Assembly: GCA_043801445.1 (NCBI GenBank)
Contig: JAZDMB010000013.1
Span: 1-47,059, forward strand
Reading direction: 5' to 3'
DNA length: 47,059 nt
Origin: JAZDFP01 sp043801445
GTDB taxonomy: Bacteria; Planctomycetota; MHYJ01; JACQXL01
Shown here: positions 1-6,702 of the stretch, piece by piece
How positions within the stretch are numbered: the first letter of the stretch is position 1
How the letters are laid out: each line of letters begins with the position of its first letter
Program-made: the position numbers and the translations under genes
The notes under the pieces: generated by a model
What the model was told of the DNA's origin: nothing
The model's database searches: none
Seen by the model: the letters and a program-made list of their open reading frames with translations, nothing else

Positions 1-642
1 TTCCTGGGAAGTTGTGGCAGTGCCATATGAAGTAGTAGTGCCATAATTGAAATAGGCAGTGGTATTACTTCCTTTGGGATTAATCGTGGCATTTAATCTG
101 GCTGCGTTATAAGTGATATTGTTAGCGGCATTAGTAACGCAGACAGGCACTAATCCTACAGTAGTAAAGATCTGATTTGACCCATTGTATACAAGACCCG
201 CATAACTATTGCCTACGATTGCCCTGATTCTGAAGTTATAGGTGGTATTTGGTGATAATCCGGTTATGTTAGCGGATAGATTGATAGGATCCGCGCTGGA
301 ACCGGATTGGAGATTAATATTTTGAGAAGCGGTAGTGCTGCCATATGACATAGTTGTCCCATACTGGAAATATACAAACGTATCAACACCAATGGGAATG
401 ACAGTGCCGTTTAAGGTGGCAATAGTCTGATTGATGTTAGTGGCTGAATTGGTTGTGATAGATAATCCGGATTGATCCGGTGTACTGCTACCGCTGGGGT
501 TTTCAACGCCGGCGCCGCAGCCGCCATAATTAAAGGCAACAACAAAGGCTATAATAAATATGAATGCTCCGATGCTACGATACGGAGCAGTCCGCATCAG
601 AAGGCATCGGACTGCTGCAATCTTTACCCATAATTTATTCAT
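1..642 (-). CDS. Partial lipoprotein with fibronectin-III-like repeats
   Basis: The reading frame is open from ATG at 642 to the window edge (214 codons, no stop), so the C-terminus is missing. AAGGA lies about 9 bases upstream of the ATG. The protein starts with a basic and hydrophobic leader (MNKLWVKIAA, then FIFIIAFVVAF) ending at Cys42 (YGGC), a plausible but imperfect lipobox. After a Ser/Gly/Pro linker, two repeats of about 85-90 residues are visible, each with an INxTxATLNxTxxPxG-like start, a YFxYGTTxSYG motif and an NTTYNFRIRA-like strand. This is typical of fibronectin-III-like beta-sandwich repeats in secreted proteins. Residues 11-26 look like an in-frame 48-bp palindromic insertion that splits the leader. 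Function is unknown; surface exposure is inferred. Confidence 0.75.
   Translation of the reverse strand, partial: MNKLWVKIAAVRCLLMRTAPYRSIGAFIFIIAFVVAFNYGGCGAGVENPSGSSTPDQSGLSITTNSATNINQTIATLNGTVIPIGVDTFVYFQYGTTMSYGSTTASQNINLQSGSSADPINLSANITGLSPNTTYNFRIRAIVGNSYAGLVYNGSNQIFTTVGLVPVCVTNAANNITYNAARLNATINPKGSNTTAYFNYGTTTSYGTATTSQE
565..615. repeat. Double-hairpin palindromic insertion inside a CDS
   Basis: Two adjacent inverted repeats lie here: TGCTCCG (565-571) with CGGAGCA (583-589), and GCAGTCCG (587-594) with CGGACTGC (608-615). The 48 bp from 565 to 612 can be removed without changing the frame, leaving a continuous normal signal peptide. A GCA codon is present at both ends. It resembles in-frame palindromic elements such as those known from Rickettsia, but no second copy is seen in this window. 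Confidence 0.6.
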
Positions 643-1112
643 ACATGTATTCCTTTACAAAATACTAATTAAAATAAATTACCATATTGGAGTCGTTTAT
701 AGTCTGCGATATAAGATTCCGTTTAATTTTAATGTATTCGGTTGTAGCGACTCTGTGGCAGGTTTTAACGGCTCTCGGAGAATTTATAAATCCAAATACT
801 TCTTTAATAAATATATATTTGATTCCCAAAGCTGTCAAGGATAATTTGAAAAATTTCTAACCATCCCGCCTTGCGGGATAAACTCCGACACTAATAATAA
901 ATCAACAGGTTATTTTCTTTGTGCCTTAGTGTCTTGGTGGCTAATCTTATATTTTCGTATACTATCAAGAAGCGCCTATATATATATTATACGAATGAAA
1001 ATCAAAAAGCGACACGATATTTTGGAGAAAATGAGACCCTTTCTCTAACCCTTTAAACAATAGAACGATAAAACAAAAATATTTTAACCGCAATTTTATT
1101 TTTTTAGCAAAA
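643..1112. other. Intergenic, no gene seen
   Basis: AT-rich stretch upstream of the fibronectin-type lipoprotein. It contains a short hairpin, ATCCCGC (863-869) with GCGGGAT (873-879), and a fragment reading like the dispersed intergenic word 'gtgccttagtgtcttggtgg' (from about 920). Short open frames here have no recognisable protein features. Confidence 0.5.
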
Positions 1113-1394
1113 ACAGGGGGGTATGGTAACCCCTCCCCCCTCCCTCCATAGAGAGAGACACTGGACAAGATACCCAGAGGTACCGGTTAGCATAACCAGA
1201 GACACCGGTTAGTATACGGAGATACACTGGTTAATATATGGAGATATATTGGTTAACATACGGAGTGGCACTGGTTAGCATATGGAGAGACATTGGTTAG
1301 TATACGGAGTGGCACTGGTTAGTATGGGGAGTGGCACTGGTTAGCATACCCAGAGGCATCTCGGTGCATAAGGAGTAGCACTGGCAGGTATAAG
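1113..1394 (+). repeat. Array A1: degenerate 22-bp tandem repeats, about 10 units
   Basis: The GGTTAG-type word recurs at 1185, 1207, 1229, 1251, 1273, 1295, 1317 and 1339, exactly 22 bp apart, then with slips at 1363 and 1383. The consensus half-units are GGTTAGYATAC followed by GGAGTGGCACT. The left end is a G-run then C-run block (1113-1145, starting CAGGGGGGTATGG). A2, A3 and A4 carry the same block when read on the opposite strand. The right end grades into GGTATAAGGGAAGGGG, followed by the conserved element at 1421. Confidence 0.85.
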
Positions 1395-1420
1395 GGAAGG
1401 GGATATATGAGAGAGTATAT

Positions 1421-1492
1421 CTATTGGTAAAATGCTGCCATAAAACTGGCTTAAATACTGGGTTTCCCCCGGTAGGGACTGTCCCTAATTAA
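1421..1492 (+). repeat. Conserved array-associated element, copy 1
   Basis: About 72 bp that match the reverse complement of 5901-5974, with roughly nine mismatches and a 2-base gap. The core CTTAAATACTGGGTTTCCCC is identical in both copies. It can fold into a stem TACTGGG / CCCGGTA and a perfect stem TAGGGAC (1473-1479) / GTCCCTA (1481-1487). It sits on the inner side of array A1. No protein is encoded. It could be a recombination end or a structured RNA. Confidence 0.8.
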
Positions 1493-1652
1493 TTTCGGTA
1501 GAGGAATTTATCAGTTTATTGTAGTCTCAATTTGTGTAATCTAAGAAAATCAATGCCCACTGGGTCTGCCTCTGGAGGATAATCTGTGGCTAAAATCCGG
1601 CGTATCAGCTTAATCCGCTTACAAATCTCATTTCTAATATTAAAAGCAATTT
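1493..1652. other. Intergenic, no gene seen
   Basis: Between the conserved element and array A2. Includes 'taatctgtggctaaaatccg' and 'cagcttaatccgcttac', degraded forms of an intergenic word also present around 5640-5695. No coding or RNA gene recognised. Confidence 0.4.
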
Positions 1653-1679
1653 TTTAGTACATCCCTCCCCTGTACTAAA
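1653..1679. repeat. Perfect 9-bp inverted repeat at the edge of array A2
   Basis: TTTAGTACA (1653-1661) and TGTACTAAA (1671-1679) pair perfectly around the loop TCCCTCCCC. It directly abuts the first unit of array A2, so it may be that array's boundary. Confidence 0.6.
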
Positions 1680-1931
1680 CCTCTAACAGAGATTTGCAAT
1701 ACCTCCGGTGGAGATTTGCGAAACCTCCGGTGGAGATTTGCGAAACCTCTGATGGAGATTTGCGAAACCTCTGGCGGAGATTTACGCAACCTCTGGTGGA
1801 GATTTACGCAACCTCTGGTGGAGATATGCGCAACCTCCGGTGGAGATTTACGACACCTCTGGCGGAGATATGCGCAACCTCTGGCGGAAGGTAGGATAGG
1901 AGGGGTGGGGTACCCCCCCCTGCCTGTATAA
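1680..1931 (-). repeat. Array A2: degenerate 22-bp tandem repeats, about 10 units
   Basis: GAGATT/GAGATA recurs at 1689, 1711, 1733, 1755, 1777, 1799, 1821, 1843 and 1865, always 22 bp apart. Half-units are GGAGATTTGCG and AAACCTCYGGT. The array ends in GGAGGGGTGGGGTACCCC plus more C (about 1899-1921). On the minus strand this is the same terminal block as the left end of A1, so A2 is inverted relative to A1. Because 22 is not a multiple of three, the array is open in several frames, which yields spurious ORFs. Confidence 0.85.
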
Positions 1932-2003
1932 GTGGTTGATTTATAATAAGTTGTAATAACGGAAATAGCCGAAAATGGGGGTTTGGGGGTTAGAATAAGT
2001 GTG

Positions 2004-2028
2004 AATTAGGTATGGCATCCTCAGAATT
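2004..2028. repeat. Palindromic cassette-boundary element, truncated copy
   Basis: AATTaggTATGGCATCCTCAGAATT matches the right half of the elements at 3215, 4989 and 5516 but lacks the GGGGACATC half. It lies just downstream of the SIR2-like gene and so closes the series of elements that separate the four cluster genes. Confidence 0.55.
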
Positions 2029-2110
2029 CAATTAATGTCTCGTCTGTGCGGATATCCTTGCCGGAATCTGGATGTAGAAAGGTGTCTGGGGGCATAGAGA
2101 AAAAAGATTA

Positions 2111-3193
2111 TTATTGAATCTTTACTTTCAACTCATTCGCTATCGTGTAAATTATCTGACTGAATATTGCACGAGAAGGTGCTGTAAATTTATTATTGTC
2201 AACATCTGGTCCAATTATTTTTCTGAATCGTTCTGCAACATTTGGGTCGGGGTCGCATATCCAGAAGCGTTTAATTCTAACCTGATTATTAATAGAACCT
2301 AATGCATATAAGTAGTGAAAGAAATAATCACTTGGTGGAAGCGAATATCCGATTACAAATATATTTTCCGCATCTGATAGTTCCTTCGCTGCCCGTGCCC
2401 ATACCTGACTTATTTCATTATGATACTGTTGCTTATTCCATGTTGGCGGAATAATAACAGGGTCAGGTGATACATTTGTATCACAATGTTTAAGTCCCAA
2501 GCCTTGTAACTCAGAACCTATATTAAAATAGACCTGAGAAGTGATGTCAAGAGCGGTTCTAGCAATCCTGATTTTTCCAGCGAAATCACCCACATTCCCT
2601 GGAATAATTTTATCACAGTTGGAACATTTTGCCCAGTTTATAGAACCGTGTAACTTTAATAAAGTAGCTCCACTAGTTGAGTTATCTAAACAATAGTTTG
2701 GCGGATACAAATTAAAATGTAAGGCATAATCTAATGCGATATCATAATTAAAGGTTATAATAGAGCAACTATTTTGGTTACCGTTATTATTTATCGCTTT
2801 TACTAACTTGACAAACGTATTATAAGATTCTGGGGGAAATATCTGTTTGTCCTTAGCAGGGAAAACAATAGATGATTCCAGTGTTTTTACAATCATCTGT
2901 TTCATAGATGATATAAGGCTTCCGATTTCGTCGCCTTGTATTCCGGGAAGATGCCCGATTAATCGTCCCATCTCCAGAGCAGCAAAAACCGCTTCAATAT
3001 CATCTAACTTTAAGTATGATTTGGAAAGTGCCGCCTGAAGAGAATTTCTGATATTAAGTACTTTATCAAAAATAGATTTAATGCCGGTATTGGATCGGCG
3101 TAGATTGTCGGCAACACTGAGAAACTCTGACATTAATGGAGCGCCGGCTTCTTTTGAAGCGCCGGCACCTAAAATAAATACTGTCTCGCTCAT
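2111..3193 (-). CDS. SIR2-like domain protein, probable defence NADase
   Basis: 360 residues. The start MSETVFILGAGASKEAG carries the SIR2-fold glycine motif GAGAS (9-13). It is followed by TFNYD (N149, Y150, D151) and LKLHGS with the candidate catalytic His182, the order seen in SIR2_2-type proteins. A CxxC pair (C190, C193) may bind zinc. A later VIGYSLPPSD segment (about 295-304) fits the last nucleotide-binding strand. In known antiphage systems SIR2-like domains cleave NAD, but that activity here is inferred. No Shine-Dalgarno sequence precedes the ATG. It is the last gene of the minus-strand cluster and is flanked by palindromic elements at 2004 and 3215. The target and trigger cannot be read from the sequence. 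Confidence 0.85.
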   Translation of the reverse strand: MSETVFILGAGASKEAGAPLMSEFLSVADNLRRSNTGIKSIFDKVLNIRNSLQAALSKSYLKLDDIEAVFAALEMGRLIGHLPGIQGDEIGSLISSMKQMIVKTLESSIVFPAKDKQIFPPESYNTFVKLVKAINNNGNQNSCSIITFNYDIALDYALHFNLYPPNYCLDNSTSGATLLKLHGSINWAKCSNCDKIIPGNVGDFAGKIRIARTALDITSQVYFNIGSELQGLGLKHCDTNVSPDPVIIPPTWNKQQYHNEISQVWARAAKELSDAENIFVIGYSLPPSDYFFHYLYALGSINNQVRIKRFWICDPDPNVAERFRKIIGPDVDNNKFTAPSRAIFSQIIYTIANELKVKIQ

Positions 3194-3214
3194 TTTATCA
3201 ATTGTAAATTCGGC

Positions 3215-3267
3215 AATTCTGGGGACATCATACTAAAATCAATAGTTAGTATGGCGTCCCCCTAATT
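3215..3267. repeat. Palindromic cassette-boundary element
   Basis: 53 bp bounded by AATTCTGGGGACATC and TATGGCGTCCCCCTAATT, i.e. GGGGAC/GTCCCC inverted ends inside AATT. A second internal pair is ATACTAA / TTAGTAT. It lies between the SIR2-like gene and the coiled-coil membrane protein gene and matches the copies at 4340, 4989 and 5516. Confidence 0.8.
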
Positions 3268-3279
3268 CCTCATAGTAAA

Positions 3280-4296
3280 TTATGTTTTCTGTGTTGGATT
3301 TATATTTCTAAGTATTTCTATAAACTTATTTGGTGCCTCTAAATCAGTGTCTTTTCTTAGATATCCACTTGACCGCAGAGAGAAAATACAGTGAGTGGCT
3401 TCCAAAAGTACCGCGTGTTTAGTTGAAGTATCATTACCGGCTGCATTGACAAATGTCTCAAATGTGCTAAGAGCATTTTGTCGATGTTTGTTCACAACAG
3501 CATTATGGCGATGAGCATTATAGTTACGACCACTCCAGACCAGACCATAATATAAAACAGATAAAATAATAACCTTAGTAGCGATGGAATGGATTATATC
3601 TATATCTGATGGTTTATCGGATAATTTAATGGGGTCAAGGTAGAAGCTTGCTATACCCCATCCAATCGTTAAAAGACCTAAAACAACAGTCGCTTTAAGC
3701 CATTTTCCTGCAATTTCATCATGTTTAGTTGTGGCGTTTTCAAAGTGTACCGCATGTTGAGTAACACCCATTTTACTCGCCGCTTCTTGCATCTTCGTGA
3801 GGATAGAAGATGCTTCCGTATTTTTATTTTCCATCTCCTTAACTACGTCTTCATTTCGTTTTTTGGTTTCATTTATTTGCTTTTCAAGTGCATCGAAATT
3901 AGGTTTTTTCCTGATATAAGATATTATTGGCAATCCTATATTAGGAAACCATTGATTATATTTAGTTTTTCCCGTGGTACCCATATAATCAGAAACTTGT
4001 TTTGGGCTATTTTGAATAGAGTCAAAAGATTTAAGTTGTGTAAAATATTCATTTGCGCTTTTCAGAAATGTTAAAAGGGAATTAAGATTATTATTCTCCA
4101 GGTTTTCGAGGTCACCCGTTTTAATGTCTTTAACAATTTGCCATATGCGTTCGAATACAGTTTTATTTTCCTCATCAAATGCTAATGCTTTTTTAACAAG
4201 GTCAGTCTGAGTAAGATTTTCTATATTAATACTATCCATCTCATTTATAACTTGGTTAATCATTTTCCTTGTATTGATTTCTTCTTTCATACCCAT
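3280..4296 (-). CDS. Two-helix coiled-coil membrane protein
   Basis: 338 residues, family not recognised. AAAGGGG about 9 bases upstream supports the ATG at 4296. The N-terminal 1-100 is helical and charged. Residues about 135-175 are a Lys/Glu-rich likely coiled coil. Transmembrane segments are at about 200-220 and 236-256, followed by a conserved-looking soluble tail with RNYNAHRHNAVVNKHRQNAL (257-276) and a ThrPheGlu/Ala-rich helix. This layout resembles membrane partners found in bacterial defence clusters, where such proteins act as sensors or pore-forming effectors, but I cannot assign a family. It sits between palindromic elements, with the SIR2-like gene downstream, which suggests a shared or independently acquired defence role. 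Confidence 0.75.
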   Translation of the reverse strand: MGMKEEINTRKMINQVINEMDSINIENLTQTDLVKKALAFDEENKTVFERIWQIVKDIKTGDLENLENNNLNSLLTFLKSANEYFTQLKSFDSIQNSPKQVSDYMGTTGKTKYNQWFPNIGLPIISYIRKKPNFDALEKQINETKKRNEDVVKEMENKNTEASSILTKMQEAASKMGVTQHAVHFENATTKHDEIAGKWLKATVVLGLLTIGWGIASFYLDPIKLSDKPSDIDIIHSIATKVIILSVLYYGLVWSGRNYNAHRHNAVVNKHRQNALSTFETFVNAAGNDTSTKHAVLLEATHCIFSLRSSGYLRKDTDLEAPNKFIEILRNINPTQKT

Positions 4297-4339
4297 AACG
4301 ATTTCCCCTTTCTCTCTTTTATTCTTTAATTAGTTCACT

Positions 4340-4485
4340 AATTCGTGGGACATCTTAACAATTCATTCCGCTCCAGTAGGTGTTCGTGGTCACGCTTCGC
4401 TTAGTGCGGTATGGCTTGCCCGCCGAAGCCCAAAGGGCGTAGGAGGGCGTCCCTCACGGGATTCGTTGCTACTTTCCCCCGAATT
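4340..4485. repeat. Palindromic cassette-boundary element with internal insertion
   Basis: Starts AATTCGTGGGACATCTTAAC and reaches GGCGTCCCTCACGGGATT at 4446-4463, the same two halves as the shorter copies. About 70 extra bases lie between them, including CGCTTCGCTTAGTGCG and CCCGCCGAAGCCC. It therefore looks like a cassette element that took a second palindromic insertion. It separates the 338-residue and 157-residue genes. Confidence 0.65.
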
Positions 4486-4490
4486 ACCAG

Positions 4491-4964
4491 TTAAATTTTT
4501 TCGGTTCTTAAGGAATCTAGTTTCTTACAAACTTCTTCTGATGTTGCGCATTGCATTATTAGGTCAATGATTTTCTCCCTTAATATAATAGTAAATATGT
4601 TATCCGTAAAGTTACCCCATGTATCAAAATCCCCAATATTCTCATAATATTTCAGATATGTCTCTAAATGCTGCTTTATTACTTCAATGCAAATGCTTCT
4701 CAATTTATTTATGCAAGTATCAAAATATATGGTTTTTCCTTCAAATAGAAAGAATGGATCGCTTTTTGTAATCTTTAAGTAAACACTACCGGGATGAATG
4801 TAACGATCCAGATATACCCTAAGAAATTCTCTACTATTACAAAGTTCAATATCACAAGATGCGCCTCTAATTGTTCCATCTTTATTGTACAAACCTTTTA
4901 CTTTCCATAGAGTACTTTTTACTCCGTTCCCATATTCGCAATAGGAGAGAGGTTCTCTTGACAT
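4491..4964 (-). CDS. Unknown 157-residue protein
   Basis: No family recognised and no transmembrane segment or signal peptide visible. Mixed alpha/beta character: an N-terminal strand-rich half (SYCEYGNGVKSTLWKVKGLY, residues 7-26) and a helical C-terminal half rich in Ile, Leu and charged residues. No clear Shine-Dalgarno sequence. The reading frame fills the space between two palindromic elements, and it shares strand and composition with its cluster neighbours, which supports it as a real gene. Its cluster placement hints at accessory or defence biology only. Confidence 0.6.
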   Translation of the reverse strand: MSREPLSYCEYGNGVKSTLWKVKGLYNKDGTIRGASCDIELCNSREFLRVYLDRYIHPGSVYLKITKSDPFFLFEGKTIYFDTCINKLRSICIEVIKQHLETYLKYYENIGDFDTWGNFTDNIFTIILREKIIDLIMQCATSEEVCKKLDSLRTEKI

Positions 4965-4988
4965 ATTTTTATTTAGGTAATCTGTGAT

Positions 4989-5055
4989 AATTCCGTGGAC
5001 ATCTTAACTATTCGGTAGAGCAAAGCCTCCTGTCAGGGATGGCGTCCCCAGAATT
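4989..5055. repeat. Palindromic cassette-boundary element
   Basis: 67 bp from AATTCCGTGGACATCTTAAC to GATGGCGTCCCCAGAATT. The ends are inverted (GGAC with GTCC inside AATT), with ACTATTCGGTA internally as in the copy at 5516. It lies between the 157-residue gene and the three-helix membrane gene. Confidence 0.8.
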
Positions 5056-5068
5056 ACAATATATTTGT

Positions 5069-5503
5069 TCATTGAATTATGTAAAATACAACTATTAACG
5101 CTAACGTAACAAGTAAATTGAATATCATTGACCAGTCACAGAGGAATCCAAGCCAGTACATCCAAGATTTCCAAGAAAGTTTATCAGGTGGCTCAATAAC
5201 CTGATAACTATTACTTATGAGTTTTTTCATTGCTTGTTCTCGAAAATTATCACTAAGCGTTTTATCATTATGATTGGCTATCCATACTCCACGGACCCAG
5301 ACAAATACATAAAGGAAAAATATACAAAGGCAAATATATATCAACTGGTCTTGAAAGTAATTGGCAATATAGTGTCCTTTAACTATACTACCAATCAATA
5401 ATGCCCAAAAAGCAAATGAAACCTTCCATTCATACTGGCGACGCTGGTCATGACGCGTAGCTGCCAGTTGTGCTAGATTAACAAGGGTATCTGCATCACT
5501 CAT
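5069..5503 (-). CDS. Small three-helix membrane protein
   Basis: 144 residues. A soluble N-terminus with RHDQRRQYEWK is followed by hydrophobic segments at about 27-45, 54-76 and 118-143; the C-terminus ends within the last membrane helix. AAGGAGG 6-7 bases upstream of ATG 5503 is a strong ribosome site, and it is fused to the end of the palindromic element at 5516-5560. First gene after the promoter at 5574-5602, so it leads the cluster. Family unrecognised. Small multi-helix membrane proteins are common effectors in defence clusters, which is only a suggestion here. Confidence 0.7.
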   Translation of the reverse strand: MSDADTLVNLAQLAATRHDQRRQYEWKVSFAFWALLIGSIVKGHYIANYFQDQLIYICLCIFFLYVFVWVRGVWIANHNDKTLSDNFREQAMKKLISNSYQVIEPPDKLSWKSWMYWLGFLCDWSMIFNLLVTLALIVVFYIIQ

Positions 5504-5515
5504 ATTTTCCTCCTT

Positions 5516-5560
5516 AATTCTGGGGACATCTTGACTATTCGGTATAGCGTCCCACAGATT
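5516..5560. repeat. Palindromic cassette-boundary element in the cluster leader
   Basis: 45 bp: AATTCTGGGGACATC, then TTGACTATTCGGTAT, then a CGTCCCACAGATT end. It is the shortest copy. It lies in the predicted 5' leader of the minus-strand cluster, between the promoter and the first gene, so it would be transcribed and could fold. Confidence 0.8.
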
Positions 5561-5573
5561 CCTTTATGGTACT

Positions 5574-5602
5574 ATAATACATATTCCCTAATCCTTTGTC
5601 AA
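5574..5602 (-). promoter_or_regulatory. Sigma-70-type promoter for the minus-strand cluster
   Basis: On the minus strand: TTGACA (5602-5597), 17-bp spacer, TATTAT (5579-5574). The -35 box is perfect and the -10 differs at one base. Start of transcription is expected near 5567, giving a leader of about 64 bases. Confidence 0.75.
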
Positions 5603-5900
5603 GACAATTCACCGTTTATTTGAGGTGTTCCGCCAAATCAGCTTAATCCGTGTATATCCGTGTCCCAAAATGGGATAAATAATCTGTGGCTCTAAATATT
5701 TACTAAAATATCAGAAAAAGTTTCCCATTCACTTCGTTACGGGATAAGTTACAGTAATTCACTACGTTCAAACTGTAACTAAAACCTTTATTCATATTGA
5801 AATCCTAAAATAAGTGAACCGGGCAGGTATATTTTACGTTTATATAGATGAAAGGATGATGACTTGAAACCCTTATATTTGCTGAAAAATATGCGATTTC
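5603..5900. other. Intergenic with intergenic-word fragments and a hairpin
   Basis: No gene seen. Contains 'tcagcttaatccgtgtatat' and 'ataatctgtggct', degraded dispersed intergenic words, and a perfect 9-bp inverted repeat AGTTACAGT (5747-5755) / ACTGTAACT (5772-5780). Confidence 0.45.
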
Positions 5901-5974
5901 TTAATTCGGAACAGTCCTTACCCGGGGAAACCCAGTATTTAAGCCCATTTTAAGGCATTATTTTACCCGAATAG
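5901..5974 (-). repeat. Conserved array-associated element, copy 2 (inverted)
   Basis: Reverse-complement counterpart of 1421-1492, with the same CTTAAATACTGGGTTTCCCC core on the minus strand. It lies on the inner side of array A3, so the two copies face each other across the four-gene cluster. Confidence 0.8.
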
Positions 5975-5977
5975 GCA

Positions 5978-6400
5978 TACCCCCCCTATACCCTATAGGG
6001 GGGTACCCTATACCCTCATCCCCCCTACCCTATACCCTCTCCCCCCCTACCCTATACCCCCTACCATAGTACCCCAAACCTTTTGCCATAGTACCCCAGC
6101 ACTTTTGCTATAGTACTACAGCACTTTTGCTATATTACTGCAAATCTACTGCTGGAATACCGCAGGTCTTCTGCTATATTACCCCAAATCTAATGCTGGA
6201 ATACCGCAAATCTCCTGCCAGAGTACCACAAACATACTACCATAGTACCCCAAACCTTTTGCTATAGTACCCTAAACCTTCTGATATAATACCCCAAATA
6301 TACTGCCAGAGTACCCCAAATCTACTGCTGTAATACCACAAACCTTTTGCCATAGTACCCTAGACATACTGCTATAGCAACCGGCACCCTATACCACCCC
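5978..6400 (-). repeat. Array A3: degenerate 22-bp tandem repeats, about 18 units
   Basis: The trinucleotide TAC falls at 6004, 6026, 6048, 6070, 6092, 6114, 6136, 6158, 6180, 6202, 6224, 6246, 6268, 6290, 6312, 6334 and 6356: seventeen positions exactly 22 bp apart with no slip. Half-units are CTGCTATAGTA and CCCCAAACCTT, with many alternating bases. The left units are C-rich (TACCCTATACCC, then CCCCCC). The outer end (about 6385-6415, ATACCACCCCCTATTTT), read on the minus strand, matches the G-run end of A1. Confidence 0.9.
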
Positions 6401-6568
6401 CTATTTTAATAATTTTCACCAAATTCTCAGATTTTTTGTCACAAATCAGATTTTCGGTCATTTAAATACATACGTGCCATTAAGAACAATCTCTAATTTT
6501 TGATCACATTAGTTGCGGCGGCTATATTGGATAATACATTCGATGTGGTCGTGCTGAGGGGATAGAGA

Positions 6569-6642
6569 AGTATGTAGTATAAAGTATACAGTATGAAGTA
6601 GGTAGGAGGTAGGTTAAGAAAATAGAAAACGTAAGATTCGCT
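6569..6642 (+). repeat. Imperfect 74-bp direct repeat, copy 1
   Basis: Built from short TATGTAGTAT-like words, then GAAGTAGGTAG, and ends ACGTAAGATTCGCT. Its partner is 6703-6776. Confidence 0.6.
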
Positions 6643-6702
6643 GCCCTCACACCAATGCATTGGTGTGCAGGGTAAACTCCGGCGCAGAGGACGCAGAGAA
6701 AT

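Noticed and set aside
560..844. Plus-strand frame of 94 residues
   Set aside because: It overlaps the signal-peptide region of the minus-strand lipoprotein and has no coding features.
1694..1931. Open frames encoding a repeated WRFAKPPVEIC-like peptide across array A2
   Set aside because: A 22-bp unit shifts frame each time, so a stop-free unit is open in every frame; no ribosome site or homology is visible.
2004..5560. Integron with attC sites
   Set aside because: The layout is cassette-like, but no GTTRRRY/RYYYAAC core pair is found in the palindromes and no integrase gene is in the window.
5978..6400. CRISPR array
   Set aside because: Units are contiguous 22-mers without alternating constant repeats and unique spacers, and no cas gene is nearby.
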